Shown piece after piece: positions 40,404-50,199 of a stretch of 64,000 bases of DNA. Below the pieces are notes generated by a model, which had not been told where the DNA came from, ran no database searches, and was given only the letters and a program-made list of their open reading frames with translations. Origin of the DNA: Rhizosaccharibacter radicis. Its GTDB lineage: Bacteria > Pseudomonadota > Alphaproteobacteria > Acetobacterales > Acetobacteraceae. Every line of letters begins with the position of its first letter. Position 1 is the first letter of the stretch. The stretch spans positions 186,001 to 250,000 of the forward strand of contig JAMZEJ010000006.1 of the NCBI GenBank assembly GCA_024508355.1, given 5' to 3'. Position numbers and translations under genes: made by a program.

Positions 40404-41723
40404 ATGCGCCTGTCCCGCAGCTTCCTCCCGACACTCAAGGAAGTCCCGGCCGAGGCGCAGATCGCGTCGCACCGCCTGATGCTGCGCGCTGGCCTGGTGC
40501 GTCAAACGGCGTCCGGCATCTACGCGTGGCTGCCCGCCGGACTGCGCGTGCTGCAGAACATCGCCCGGATCGTCCGGGAAGAACAGGACGCGGTCGGTTC
40601 GCAGGAAGTGCTGATGCCGACGCTGCAAGCGGCCGATCTGTGGCGGCGCTCGGGGCGCTACGACGCCTATGGTCCGGAGATGCTGCGCATCCGCGACCGT
40701 CACGAACGCGATCTGCTGTATGGGCCCACCAACGAGGAGATGATCACCGACATCTTTGGCCAGATGGCGAAATCCTATCGCGACCTGCCGCGCAACCTCT
40801 ACCAGATACAGTGGAAGTTTCGTGACGAGGTGCGTCCGCGCTTCGGCGTGATGCGCGGACGCGAATTCTACATGAAGGATGGCTACAGCTTCGACCTCGA
40901 CTATCAGGGGGCGGTGGACAGCTATCGCCGGATGATGCTGGCTTATGTCCGCACCTTCCAGCGTCTGGGCGTCGTCGCGATCCCGATGCAGGCCGATACC
41001 GGCCCGATCGGTGGGGAGCTGAGCCACGAGTTCATCATCCTCGCGCCGACCGGCGAGAGCGGTGTCTTCTTCGACGGCGCCTTCGAGGATCAGGACTGGC
41101 TCGGCGAACAGGTCGATCAAGAGAACAGCGACTCTCTTCAGCGCTTCTTCGACCGGATGACCTCTTTCTACGCGGCGACCGACGAGAAACACGACGAGGT
41201 GCGCTGGGCAGAGGTGCCGCACGAGCGCCGCAGGGAGGGGCGGGGTATCGAGGTCGGGCAGATCTTCTATTTCGGCAAGAAATACACGGAGTCGATGGAC
41301 GTGTCCGTCAGCGGTCCGGACGGCAAGCCGCTCCACCCCGAGATGGGCTCCTACGGCATCGGCGTGTCCCGCTTGGTGGGCGCTATCATCGAGGCGAGCC
41401 ACGATGAGGCTGGCATCATCTGGCCCGACAGCGTCGCCCCGTTCCGCGCCGCCATCCTCAACCTCAAGCCCGGCGACGCCGCGTGCGACGCGTTGTGCGA
41501 CCGGCTCTATGCGACCGATCCGCAGAACCTGCTGCTGGACGACCGGGCCGACCGTGCGGGTGCCAAGTTCGCCGACGCCGACCTGATGGGTCATCCCTGG
41601 CAGCTGGTGGTCGGACCGCGCGGCGCCGCGTCCGGCACCGTCGAGCTCAAGCGACGCGCCACGGGGGAGCGGGAGGAGATCGCCGCCGACGAGGCGCTCG
41701 CCCGCATCGCGGGGAACCGCTGA
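40404..41723 (+). CDS. proS: Proline--tRNA ligase (short alphaproteobacterial form)
   Basis: This 439-residue class II aminoacyl-tRNA synthetase lacks the roughly 180-residue editing (INS) domain of the E. coli enzyme. That is the norm in alphaproteobacteria. Class II motifs are visible: [54 protein letters not shown] and [15 protein letters not shown]. The C-terminal anticodon-binding domain is complete. Without the INS domain, mischarged Ala-tRNA-Pro must be cleared in trans; no YbaK/ProXp gene is seen in this window. Confidence 0.96.
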   Translation: MRLSRSFLPTLKEVPAEAQIASHRLMLRAGLVRQTASGIYAWLPAGLRVLQNIARIVREEQDAVGSQEVLMPTLQAADLWRRSGRYDAYGPEMLRIRDRHERDLLYGPTNEEMITDIFGQMAKSYRDLPRNLYQIQWKFRDEVRPRFGVMRGREFYMKDGYSFDLDYQGAVDSYRRMMLAYVRTFQRLGVVAIPMQADTGPIGGELSHEFIILAPTGESGVFFDGAFEDQDWLGEQVDQENSDSLQRFFDRMTSFYAATDEKHDEVRWAEVPHERRREGRGIEVGQIFYFGKKYTESMDVSVSGPDGKPLHPEMGSYGIGVSRLVGAIIEASHDEAGIIWPDSVAPFRAAILNLKPGDAACDALCDRLYATDPQNLLLDDRADRAGAKFADADLMGHPWQLVVGPRGAASGTVELKRRATGEREEIAADEALARIAGNR

Positions 41724-41728
41724 TCTCC

Positions 41729-42988
41729 ATGTTCAACGCCTTCGAGCGCGCCGTCGCCGGGCGCTACCTGCGGGCGCGCCGTGGCGAACGGTTCGTGTCG
41801 GTGATCGCGATCTTCTCGCTGATCGGCATCGCGCTCGGCGTGGCCACGCTGATCATCGTCATGTCGGTGATGAACGGCTTCAAGGTCGACCTCGTCAGCC
41901 GCTTTCTGGGTCTGCGCGGCGACCTGAACATCTATGGATACGGGCGCCCGATCGACGATTACCAGGCCATCGCCGCCACGGTGCGCAAGGTGCGGCACGT
42001 CACCGCCGCGACGCCCACGGTGGAGGGAACCGTGCTGATGAGCTCCGGCCCGTACAGCACCGGCGGCCTTGTGCACGGCGTCACGCAGGACGACCTGCGG
42101 CACATGCCGGCGATCGGCGGCAACATCATCGCGGGATCCCTCAACGATTTCAGCGGCGACGATGTGATCGCGGTCGGCAAGAGTCTTGCGATGCAAGGCA
42201 ATCTCGACATCGGTTCGAAGCTGACGCTGGTGTCGCCCAACGGCGCCGCCACGGCGTTCGGCACCGTGCCGCGCGTCAAGGCGTATCGCGTGGTGGCCGT
42301 CTTCGATGCCGGGCTCAACGACTACAACACCGGCGTCGTGTTCATGCCGCTCGCCGCCGCTCAGATCTTCTTCCAGCTGCACGACCAGACATCGTTCATC
42401 CAGGTGATGACCGATAGTCCATCCGTCGTCCGCGAGGTGACCCACGACATCGTGCAGCAGGTGGAGAAGGACGAACCCGATGCGAGGCTGCGCGTGCTGG
42501 ACTGGACGCAGAGCAACAACGCACTGCTCAACGCCGTCGAAGTCGAGCAGAACGTGATGTTCCTGATCCTGACGCTGATCATCCTGGTGGCGGCGTTCAA
42601 TGTCATCTCGTCGCTGATCATGATGGTGAAGGACAAGACGCGCGACATCGCCGTGCTGCGCACCATCGGCGCCGGGCGTGGCGCGATCATGCGCATCTTC
42701 CTGATGTGCGGTGCCTTCGTAGGCGTGACCGGCACGGCCCTCGGCACCGTGCTCGGCATCGCCTTCTCGCTCAACATCGACCGCATCAAAGGCTGGGTGC
42801 AGACCATCACGGGCGTGAACCTGTTCAACCCGGAGGTTTATTTCCTCGAACACCTGCCGGCGAAGCTGATCTGGTCGCAGGTCATCGAGGTGATCGTGAT
42901 GGCGCTCGCGCTGTCGTTGCTGGCAACGCTCTACCCGAGCTGGCGCGCCGCCAGGACCGATCCGGTGGAGGCGCTGCGACATGAATGA
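41729..42988 (+). CDS. lolC: Lipoprotein-releasing ABC transporter permease LolC/E
   Basis: This 419-residue inner-membrane protein has one N-terminal helix ([30 protein letters not shown]), a periplasmic domain of about 220 residues, and three C-terminal helices with the FtsX fold ([20 protein letters not shown]). [18 protein letters not shown] is the cytoplasmic coupling region. With LolD it extracts outer-membrane lipoproteins. A single LolC/E-type gene suggests a homodimer, as in many alphaproteobacteria. The stop overlaps lolD by 8 bases. Confidence 0.94.
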   Translation: MFNAFERAVAGRYLRARRGERFVSVIAIFSLIGIALGVATLIIVMSVMNGFKVDLVSRFLGLRGDLNIYGYGRPIDDYQAIAATVRKVRHVTAATPTVEGTVLMSSGPYSTGGLVHGVTQDDLRHMPAIGGNIIAGSLNDFSGDDVIAVGKSLAMQGNLDIGSKLTLVSPNGAATAFGTVPRVKAYRVVAVFDAGLNDYNTGVVFMPLAAAQIFFQLHDQTSFIQVMTDSPSVVREVTHDIVQQVEKDEPDARLRVLDWTQSNNALLNAVEVEQNVMFLILTLIILVAAFNVISSLIMMVKDKTRDIAVLRTIGAGRGAIMRIFLMCGAFVGVTGTALGTVLGIAFSLNIDRIKGWVQTITGVNLFNPEVYFLEHLPAKLIWSQVIEVIVMALALSLLATLYPSWRAARTDPVEALRHE

Positions 42989-43676
42989 GATCGTGCCTGA
43001 GGCGCCCCTTGCGCTGCGAGGGGTATCGCGACGCTATGCCAGCGGCGACGGCACCCTCGATGTGCTGCGGGGCGCCGATCTGGTGCTTGCACCGGGCGAG
43101 ATCGTCGCCCTGGTCGCCCCGAGCGGCACCGGCAAATCGACCTTGCTGCATCTGGCCGGGCTGCTGGAAAAGCCGCAGGAAGGCGCGGTGCTGCTCGCGG
43201 GGCGCGATGCCGGCCGGTTGTCCGACGCCGAGCGCACGGCGATCCGCCGTGACTCCATCGGCTTCGTCTACCAGTTCCACCATCTGCTGGCCGAGTTCAC
43301 GGCGCGCGAGAACGTGGTGCTCCCGCAGATGATCGCCGGGCGCAGCCGGCGGGAAGCCGGCCGTCGGGCGGAGGAGCTTCTGTCGGCATTCGGGTTGTCG
43401 CACCGCATGGCCCATCTCCCCGGAAAGCTTTCCGGCGGCGAGCAGCAGCGTGTGGCCATCGCGCGGGCCCTGGCCAACCGGCCCCGGGTGCTTCTGGCGG
43501 ACGAGCCCACCGGCAATCTCGACGTGGCGACCGCCGATGTGGTGTTCGACGAGCTGCTGCGGGTAGTGCGAGGCGAGGGTCTGGCGGCGCTGATCGCGAC
43601 CCACAACGGCGAACTCGCTGCCCGCATGGACCGGATCGTCACCCTCCGCGACGGGCTGATCGTACCGCTGCACTGA
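42981..43676 (+). CDS. lolD: Lipoprotein-releasing ABC transporter ATPase LolD
   Basis: This 231-residue ATPase has Walker [10 protein letters not shown] (46-54), the signature [15 protein letters not shown], Walker [13 protein letters not shown], and the switch His in [25 protein letters not shown] is the Q-loop typical of LolD and MacB. It powers LolC. The gene ends 82 bp before topoisomerase IB, whereas in most relatives dnaE follows directly. Confidence 0.95.
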   Translation: MNEIVPEAPLALRGVSRRYASGDGTLDVLRGADLVLAPGEIVALVAPSGTGKSTLLHLAGLLEKPQEGAVLLAGRDAGRLSDAERTAIRRDSIGFVYQFHHLLAEFTARENVVLPQMIAGRSRREAGRRAEELLSAFGLSHRMAHLPGKLSGGEQQRVAIARALANRPRVLLADEPTGNLDVATADVVFDELLRVVRGEGLAALIATHNGELAARMDRIVTLRDGLIVPLH

Positions 43677-43758
43677 CCGGTCGGCCCTGCAACCAGCCCC
43701 GGCGGCAATGGTTGTTCGCGCTGGGACAGTCGGTTCCAGAAGCGGGGAGCATCCGGTG

Positions 43759-44925
43759 ATGGCGGGAGCGGCGGCAACGGTCAACGAGTCGCTCGATCCG
43801 CGGGCGGCGGCCAGGGCGGCGCGGCTGCACTACGTGGAGCCGACCGGTCCCGGCTACACGCGCGAGACATTCAAGGACGGCTTCCGCTTCCGCAACCCCG
43901 ACGGCAGCCTCCTGCGCGACGGTGACGAGATCGCGCGCATCCGCAAGCTGGCCATCCCGCCGGCCTATACCGACGTCTGGATCAGCACCGACCCGCGCGG
44001 TCACCTCCAGGCGGTGGGTCGCGATGCACGCGGCCGCCGGCAATACCGCTACCACGCCGACTGGCGGATGGTTCGCGACGAAGCCAAGTTCGGCAAGATG
44101 CTGATGTTCGGGCAGAAGCTGCCAGCGCTCCGGGACAGGGTCCGCAAGGATCTGGCTTTGCCGGGACTGCCACGTCGGCGGGTGGTGGCAGCGGTCGTGA
44201 TGCTGCTCGAGAAGACCATGATGCGCATCGGCAACGAGGAATATCGCCGCACCAACAAGAGCTATGGGCTGACCACGCTGCGAGACCGCCATGCCTCGGT
44301 GCGCGGCTCTGCCATCGAACTCGATTTCCGCGGCAAGCATGGCATCGATCATCATATCGAGCTCAAGGATCGGCGGCTTGCCGGCATCATCTCGCGGCTG
44401 CAGGACCTGCGCGGGCAGGAGCTGTTCCAGTATCTCGACGAGCAGGGGGAGCGGCACGACGTCACCTCCCAGGACGTGAACGACTATCTGCACGAGATCA
44501 CCGGCGAGGACATCACCGCCAAGGACTTCCGCACCTGGGCCGCCACCAATCTCGCGGCGCTCGCGCTGCAGGAATTTGAGCAGTTCGACAGCGAGGCCCA
44601 CGCCAGGAAGAACGTGCTTCGGGTGATCGAGCAGGTGGCGAAGACCCTCGGCAATACGCCGGCGATCTGCCGCAAATGCTACATCCATCCCGCCGTCTTC
44701 GACGGCTATCTGGACGGTTCGCTCGTCGAGGCGTTGCGCAAGCGGGCGGAGGAAACGCTCGATGCCGGTCAGCAGGCGGGGCTCACGGCCGAGGAAGTGT
44801 CGGTGGTCGGCTTTCTCGCCCACCGGCTGGAGCAACTGGCGGCCCCGTCGCCCCGGCGTCGCGCACGGAAAGCGCCGGCCCCCCGGGTGGAGGGCCGGCG
44901 CTCGCGGGCCGCGAAGGCGGTCTAG
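43759..44925 (+). CDS. DNA topoisomerase IB
   Basis: This 388-residue protein is a bacterial poxvirus-type topoisomerase IB. It relaxes supercoils through a 3'-phosphotyrosyl intermediate. The catalytic core shows R156 in MMRIGNEEYR, R258 in DFRTWAATNLAA, and the nucleophile Y308 in AICRKCYIHPAVFDGY. The N-terminal DNA-binding domain has IRKLAIPPAYTDVWI and HLQAVGRDARGRRQYRYH. The C-terminal 25 residues are basic (RRRARKAPAPRVEGRRSRAA). ATG 43759 was preferred to 43708 because the added 17 residues are not conserved. Such enzymes are scattered in bacteria and spread by transfer. Confidence 0.93.
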   Translation: MAGAAATVNESLDPRAAARAARLHYVEPTGPGYTRETFKDGFRFRNPDGSLLRDGDEIARIRKLAIPPAYTDVWISTDPRGHLQAVGRDARGRRQYRYHADWRMVRDEAKFGKMLMFGQKLPALRDRVRKDLALPGLPRRRVVAAVVMLLEKTMMRIGNEEYRRTNKSYGLTTLRDRHASVRGSAIELDFRGKHGIDHHIELKDRRLAGIISRLQDLRGQELFQYLDEQGERHDVTSQDVNDYLHEITGEDITAKDFRTWAATNLAALALQEFEQFDSEAHARKNVLRVIEQVAKTLGNTPAICRKCYIHPAVFDGYLDGSLVEALRKRAEETLDAGQQAGLTAEEVSVVGFLAHRLEQLAAPSPRRRARKAPAPRVEGRRSRAAKAV

Positions 44926-44953
44926 GTCTAGATCACGCCCCGGAGGGCGGCCA

Positions 44954-47900
44954 TCAGCCGGCGTTCAGCGCCTCCCGAACCGGCTCCCGGCGTCCGGCCA
45001 GCTTACGCACCACGACGTAGAACGCCGGCGTGAACAGCAGGCCGAACACGGTGACGCCCAGCATTCCGAAGAACACCGCGGTGCCGAGCGAGCGCCGCAT
45101 CTCGGAGCCCGCTCCGGTGGCCACCGCGAGCGGCAGCACGCCGAGGATGAACGCGAACGAGGTCATCAGGATCGGGCGCAGCCGGGTTCGGGCGGCATGC
45201 ACCGCCGCCGCAGCCGAACTGGCGCCCTCGTCCTCGGCCTGGCGTGCGAATTCCACGATCAGGATCGCGTTCTTCGCGGCCAGCCCCACCAGCACCACGA
45301 AGCCGATCTGGGCCAGGATGTCGATCGCCATGTTCCGGACCAGCAGACCGGTGACCGAGGCGAGCAGGCACATCGGCACGATCAGGATGATCGAGAGCGG
45401 CAGCTTCCAGCTCTCGTACTGGGCGGCCAACACCAGGAACACGAACAGGGCGGCCGCGCCGAACACCAGCAGGGTGGGCGTCCCCTTCTGCTGCTGCTGG
45501 AAGGCGAGCTCCGTCCACTCGAAGCCGACGCCGCGCGGAAGCACCTTGTGCGCCAGCTCTTCCATCCGGTGCAGCGCCGTGCCGGTGGCCACGCCGGGAG
45601 CGGCGGTCCCCATCACTTCCGCCGCCGGGAACAGGTCGTAGCGCGGCACGCGATAGGCTGAGGTGACGTCCCGGAAGCGCGCCACCGTGCCGATCGGCAC
45701 CATCTCGCCCACGGCGTTGCGTGCCTTGAGGCGACCGATATCCCCGATCGACCGGCGGAACGGACCGTCCGCCTGGGCCACCACCTCATAAGTGCGGCCC
45801 AGATAGTTGAAGTCGTTCACGTATTGCGAGCCGAGATAGATCTGGAAGGTGTTGAACACGTCGGACGGCGTGAGCCCGACCTTCTCGGCCTTCTCCCGGT
45901 CGATATCGGCGAACACCGACGGCGTGCGGGTGTTGAACAACGTGAAGACGCCGGCGAAGTCACGGTCCTGGTTGGCGGCGTTCACCAGGGTCTGGGCTGC
46001 GCCTGCGAGGGCGTCTGAACCGAGACCCAGCTGGTCCTGCAGCATCAGCTTGAAGCCGCCCGCGTTGCCGAGCCCCTGCACCGGCGGCGGCGGGATGGAC
46101 AGCACGAACGCGTCCTGGATCACCGACAAACGCCGGCGCAGGTCGTTAAGGACCATCGCCGCCGTACGGCCATGCATGTCATGGCCATAGAGGGTTGGCA
46201 GACCGGAGAAGATGGTGCCGTTGTTGGACGATACCGTGAAGGTCGTGGCGTCGAGCCCGGCGAACGGGACCACGTGTTCGACGCCTGGGGTGTTCAGGAT
46301 GATCTCGGAAGCCTTGCGGACCACGGCCTCGGTCCGGTCGAGCGTGGCACCGGCGGGGAGCTGAAGCACGGTGATCAGGTAGCCTTGATCCTGTTCCGGC
46401 ACGAAGCCGGTCGGAGCCCGCGAGAACTGCACGCCGGCCAGGGCGATCAGCGCGACATAGGCCGCCAGCACCACGCCCAGCATCCGCACCAGCTGGCTGG
46501 TGAGCCTGCCATAGCCGTCCGACAACCATTCGAAGCCACGGTTGAAGCGATCGAAGAAGCCTCCCACCAGCCGGGCGCCGAGGCTGCGCGTCGGAGAAGC
46601 GTGATGGTCATGCGCCTTGAACAGCACCGCGCACAGCGCAGGGCTCAGCGTGAGGGACACGAGGCACGAGATCACCGTCGACGCCGAAATCGTGACGGCG
46701 AACTGGCGGAAGAACTGACCGGAGATGCCCGACAGGAAGGCGGAGGGCACGAACACCGCGCACAAGGTGAGCGCGATGGCGATCAGCGCCCCGCCCACCT
46801 CGTCCATGGTGCGATGCGCCGCTTCCTTCGGACTCATCCCGGCGCGCAGGTTCCGCTCGACGTTCTCCACCACCACGATGGCGTCGTCGACGACGATGCC
46901 CACCGCGAGCACGAGGCCGAACAGCGAGAGGTTGTTGAGCGAGATGCCGAGGATGGCCAGGATGGTGAAGGTGCCGACCAGGGATACCGGGATCGCGATC
47001 ACCGGGATCAGCGACGCGCGCCAGGTCTGGAGGAACAGGATCACCACGCCGACCACGAGCAGGATCGCGACGAAGATGGTCTCGATCACCTCGTGCACCG
47101 ACTTGGCCACGAACACCGTGGGGTCATAGACCACGCGGTAACCGACGCCGGAGGGGAAATCCTTCGACATCTGCTCCATCGTGGACAGAACCGAGTGCTC
47201 CACGGCGAGCGAGTTGGCGCCTGGCTGCGCGAACACCAGCAGCGGCGTCGCCACGCCGTGGTCGAGGAAACCCGCCGAACCGTAGTCCTGCGCGCCCACC
47301 TCCACGCGGCCGACATCGCGGATGCGTGTCACGCGGCCCTGGTTGTCCGACTTCACCACGATGTTGCCGAACTCTTCCGGTGTGGAAAGTCGGCCCAGCG
47401 TCTGGATGTTCAGCTGGAACGCTTCATGCGACGGCAGGGGCGGCTGGTTCAGCACGCCGGCCGAAACCTGGACGTTCTGCGCACGCAGCGCCGCCAGCAC
47501 CTCGGACGCGTTGAGGTTGTAGGCCGCGATCTTGTCGGGATCGAGCCAGATGCGCATCGCGTAGTCGCGGCCGCCGAACACCTGCACGTCGCCCACGCCC
47601 GGAAGGCGCGCCAGCGCGTCCTTCACGTGCAGCGTGGCGTAGTTGGAGATGTACAGCTCGTCGCGCGAATTGTCCGGCGACATCATGTGCACGACCAGCA
47701 GGATGTTGGGCGACGATTTGCGCACCTGCACGCCGAGACGCTGCACGTCCTCGGGCAGACGCGGCAGCGCGTCTTCCACCCGGTTCTGGGTCAGCATCTG
47801 CGAGATGTTGAGGTCGGTGCCGATGCGGAAGGTGACGGTCAGCGTCAGCTTGCCGTCGCCCGTCGACTGGCTGCTCATGTAGAGCATGTTCTCGACGCCG

Positions 47901-48115
47901 TTGATCTGCTGCTCGAGCGGCGTCGCCACCGTCCGCGCCACCGTCTCGGCGGAGGCGCCGGGGTACGTGGTGGTAATCTGCACGGTCGGCGGCACGATCT
48001 CGGGATACTGGGCGACGGGCAGCGTCGCGAGCGCGCCGAGGCCGATCAACGTGATGAACACGCTGAAGACCGTGGCCAGGATCGGCCGGTCGATGAACAC
48101 GTGGGTCAGGCGCAT
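44954..48115 (-). CDS. RND efflux transporter permease (HAE1 family)
   Basis: This 1053-residue inner-membrane pump has the AcrB/MexF layout of twelve helices and two large periplasmic loops. Proton-relay aspartates are in AVGIVVDDAIVVVENVERNL (TM4). MRLTHVFIDRPILATVFSVFITLIG is the standard first helix, and FVLVLAAQYESWKLPLSIIL and GLAAKNAILIVEFARQ are conserved in the second half. It would expel drugs or solvents out of the periplasm or inner leaflet. It is downstream of the adaptor gene, with which it shares regulation. No outer-membrane channel gene is present here. Confidence 0.95.
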   Translation of the reverse strand: MRLTHVFIDRPILATVFSVFITLIGLGALATLPVAQYPEIVPPTVQITTTYPGASAETVARTVATPLEQQINGVENMLYMSSQSTGDGKLTLTVTFRIGTDLNISQMLTQNRVEDALPRLPEDVQRLGVQVRKSSPNILLVVHMMSPDNSRDELYISNYATLHVKDALARLPGVGDVQVFGGRDYAMRIWLDPDKIAAYNLNASEVLAALRAQNVQVSAGVLNQPPLPSHEAFQLNIQTLGRLSTPEEFGNIVVKSDNQGRVTRIRDVGRVEVGAQDYGSAGFLDHGVATPLLVFAQPGANSLAVEHSVLSTMEQMSKDFPSGVGYRVVYDPTVFVAKSVHEVIETIFVAILLVVGVVILFLQTWRASLIPVIAIPVSLVGTFTILAILGISLNNLSLFGLVLAVGIVVDDAIVVVENVERNLRAGMSPKEAAHRTMDEVGGALIAIALTLCAVFVPSAFLSGISGQFFRQFAVTISASTVISCLVSLTLSPALCAVLFKAHDHHASPTRSLGARLVGGFFDRFNRGFEWLSDGYGRLTSQLVRMLGVVLAAYVALIALAGVQFSRAPTGFVPEQDQGYLITVLQLPAGATLDRTEAVVRKASEIILNTPGVEHVVPFAGLDATTFTVSSNNGTIFSGLPTLYGHDMHGRTAAMVLNDLRRRLSVIQDAFVLSIPPPPVQGLGNAGGFKLMLQDQLGLGSDALAGAAQTLVNAANQDRDFAGVFTLFNTRTPSVFADIDREKAEKVGLTPSDVFNTFQIYLGSQYVNDFNYLGRTYEVVAQADGPFRRSIGDIGRLKARNAVGEMVPIGTVARFRDVTSAYRVPRYDLFPAAEVMGTAAPGVATGTALHRMEELAHKVLPRGVGFEWTELAFQQQQKGTPTLLVFGAAALFVFLVLAAQYESWKLPLSIILIVPMCLLASVTGLLVRNMAIDILAQIGFVVLVGLAAKNAILIVEFARQAEDEGASSAAAAVHAARTRLRPILMTSFAFILGVLPLAVATGAGSEMRRSLGTAVFFGMLGVTVFGLLFTPAFYVVVRKLAGRREPVREALNAG

Positions 48116-48190
48116 GGAAGGTGTCCTGGGGATCGCGCCGGGCAGGCCCGGCGCGAAAAGGTCAGTCCGGGGCGATCGAGAGGAGGCCGA

Positions 48191-49438
48191 TCAGTCCTGG
48201 GCCTCGATGCTGGGATCGAAATGGATGGCGCCGTTGCTGGGGGCCACCGGCGCGCCGGGCATGGCGTGCATCAGCCCGTCGATGATCACCCTGTCGGTGG
48301 GCGCCAGACCGCTCTTCACGACGCGCAGGCCGCCGCGAAGGCCGCCGATCTCCACCGGCTTCGGCACGACCTTGTTGTCGGCCGACACCGTCATCAGCAG
48401 GTGCTGGCTCTGGTCGGGCACCACGGCCGCCGCGGGCACCAGCAACGCCGTGCTCGGCTGCGACACCGTCAGGCGCAGCCGGGCGAATTCGCCCGGCAGC
48501 AGCGTCAGATCCGGGTTCGGCACCGTGGCACGCGCATGCAGCGTGCCGCTGGACCGGTCGAGGGCGTTGTCGATGAAGTCGAGCTTGCCGTGGCGGTCGT
48601 AGCCGCCATGGTCGCCGACGTTGATCGCCACGTCCGGCGCCGTCTTGTCGTCGGTGCCGCGGCCGCGCTGATAGGCGAGGAAATCGTTCTCGCTCATGTC
48701 GAAATCGAGATAGATCGGATCGAGCGAGACCAGTGTGGTCAGCAAGGTGGTGTTGCTACCGCCGCGGCTGCCGGACACGAGGGCGCCCACTGACACGCGG
48801 TGCGCGCTGATCCGGCCGGTGAACGGCGCCACGACGTGGGTGTACTCCAGATCGAGCTGCGCGTCGCGGATCGCGGCCTGTGCCGCGTTCATCGACGCGA
48901 TCGCCGTGCGCTGGTCGGCGGAACGCTGGTCCACCGCCTGCCCGGTGCCGAAGTCGGCGCTCTTGAGCTGCTGCGCCCGCCAGAGCTCGGACCCTGAAAG
49001 CTTCAACCGGGACTGCGCGGTCTGCAGCTGCGCCGCCGCCTGTTCCAGCTTGATCTGGTACGGCCGGGGATCGATCACGAACAGGAGGTCGCCCTTGTGG
49101 ACGATCTGACCGTCCGTGAAGTGGATCTCGGTGAGCAGGCCGCCGACCTGCGCCCGGATTTCCACCGCATCGACGGCCGAGAACTGCCCCAGGAAGCCCA
49201 GCTGCGGCGAGATCGGCCGGGCGAGGGGCGTGCTGACGGTGACCGCGCCGGGCGGCATCGGGGGCGGAGCGGCCATGCTGCTCCCGCCGCGATGCAGCAA
49301 GCCCACCGCGGCCGTGCCGAGAACGATGGCGGTCAGAACCGCCACCGCCGTGATCCGCCGTGCCGGAGGACGGGTTTCCGCGCTCCGCCGGGCCTCAAGC
49401 TCAACCAGCGGATCACCACCTTGGTGCATCTGGTCCAT
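48191..49438 (-). CDS. RND efflux periplasmic adaptor (MFP)
   Basis: This 415-residue protein is anchored by an N-terminal helix (ITAVAVLTAIVLGTAAVGLL) and projects into the periplasm. The lipoyl-like domain halves are EIRAQVGGLLTEIHFTDGQIV (first) and LDLEYTHVVAPFTGRIS (second). A coiled-coil hairpin of Gln/Ala-rich helices (residues about 130-195) joins them. The beta-barrel and membrane-proximal domains follow. It links the RND pump to an outer-membrane factor. A TetR operator candidate is directly upstream. Confidence 0.94.
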   Translation of the reverse strand: MDQMHQGGDPLVELEARRSAETRPPARRITAVAVLTAIVLGTAAVGLLHRGGSSMAAPPPMPPGAVTVSTPLARPISPQLGFLGQFSAVDAVEIRAQVGGLLTEIHFTDGQIVHKGDLLFVIDPRPYQIKLEQAAAQLQTAQSRLKLSGSELWRAQQLKSADFGTGQAVDQRSADQRTAIASMNAAQAAIRDAQLDLEYTHVVAPFTGRISAHRVSVGALVSGSRGGSNTTLLTTLVSLDPIYLDFDMSENDFLAYQRGRGTDDKTAPDVAINVGDHGGYDRHGKLDFIDNALDRSSGTLHARATVPNPDLTLLPGEFARLRLTVSQPSTALLVPAAAVVPDQSQHLLMTVSADNKVVPKPVEIGGLRGGLRVVKSGLAPTDRVIIDGLMHAMPGAPVAPSNGAIHFDPSIEAQD

Positions 49439-49456
49439 CCTGTTATTCTACCACTC

Positions 49457-49482
49457 GATATATTACCGATCGGTATGATATC
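49457..49482. promoter_or_regulatory. TetR-type operator between the efflux genes and the regulator
   Basis: The element is GATAT-N2-TACCGATCGGTA-N2-ATATC, a 26-bp dyad with only two mismatched pairs. It lies 19 bp upstream of the adaptor start and 82 bp upstream of the TetR start. TATGAT (49474-49479) on the + strand may be the tetR -10. The length and symmetry are those of TetR-family sites, so shared repression of both directions is the simple reading. Confidence 0.65.
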
Positions 49483-49563
49483 TGGAGGGGCCAAGTCAAG
49501 CTGGCTAGGTGCGGTGCGGCAACGGTTGCATCACTGAACTGTGAGTGCGGAAGCGTTCGGTCA

Positions 49564-50145
49564 ATGGGTCGGCCTCGGGAATTCGAAGTGGATGTGGCGC
49601 TGGCGGCGGCGCTGGAGCTGTTCTGGCGGCACGGCTTCGAAGGCACGTCGCTGTCGGATCTCACGCGCGCCATGGGCATCACGCGCCCCAGCCTCTACGC
49701 GACCTTCGGGAACAAGGAGGAGCTGTTCCGCAAGGCGCTCGACCGCTATCTCGGCACCTTCCTGTGCTTCCTCGTCGATGCGCTGGCGGAACCGGACATC
49801 CAGCGCGGGATGGAACGGCTGCTGACCGGCTGCGTGGACACGCAGACCGCCGCCGATCATCCCCCGGGCTGCCTGATGACCAACGGGGCCCTCGTCTGCT
49901 CCGACGATGCCAGCGGCGTGCGGCGTCAGATCCAGGAACATCGCCAGGAAAAGGAACGGGCGATCGCCGCGCGGATCGAACAGGCCAAGCAGGAAGGCCA
50001 GCTCCCTCCGGACTGCGACGCGGCGGCCTGCACCACCTTCATCACCACCGTGATGACCGGCATCAGCGTCCAGGCGGCATTCGGCATGAAACGCGAGGCG
50101 TTGCAGGCCGTCGCCCGCAAGGCCGCCCGCTGCTGGAGCGCATGA
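49564..50145 (+). CDS. TetR/AcrR family regulator
   Basis: This 193-residue repressor has an N-terminal helix-turn-helix (ALELFWRHGFEGTSLSDLTRAMGITRPSLYATFGNKEELFRKAL, split here at SDLTRAMGITRPSLYATFGN). A C-terminal ligand-binding domain contains the CLMTNGALVCSDDASGVRRQ region seen in the AcrR/Bm3R1 subgroup. It probably controls the divergent RND operon and releases DNA on binding a pump substrate. ATG 49564 (MGRPREFE) fits the family start. dnaE begins 54 bp downstream. Confidence 0.92.
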   Translation: MGRPREFEVDVALAAALELFWRHGFEGTSLSDLTRAMGITRPSLYATFGNKEELFRKALDRYLGTFLCFLVDALAEPDIQRGMERLLTGCVDTQTAADHPPGCLMTNGALVCSDDASGVRRQIQEHRQEKERAIAARIEQAKQEGQLPPDCDAAACTTFITTVMTGISVQAAFGMKREALQAVARKAARCWSA

Positions 50146-50163
50146 GGGCGTCGACGCCGGCGC

Positions 50164-50192
50164 TTCCGACCGCCGGCCGCCGGTTCTAGACT
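50164..50192 (+). promoter_or_regulatory. Candidate dnaE promoter, leaderless
   Basis: TAGACT (50187-50192) has TTCCGA (50164-50169) 17 bp upstream. The expected transcription start, about seven bases after the -10, falls on the dnaE ATG at 50200. No ribosome binding site precedes that ATG. The -35 is a poor match. Confidence 0.3.
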
Positions 50193-50199
50193 GCCATCC

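Noticed and set aside
46172..48793. An 873-codon + strand frame across the RND permease and adaptor genes.
   Set aside because: It is the antisense of two well-supported genes and is full of His, Arg and Gln repeats typical of shadow frames.
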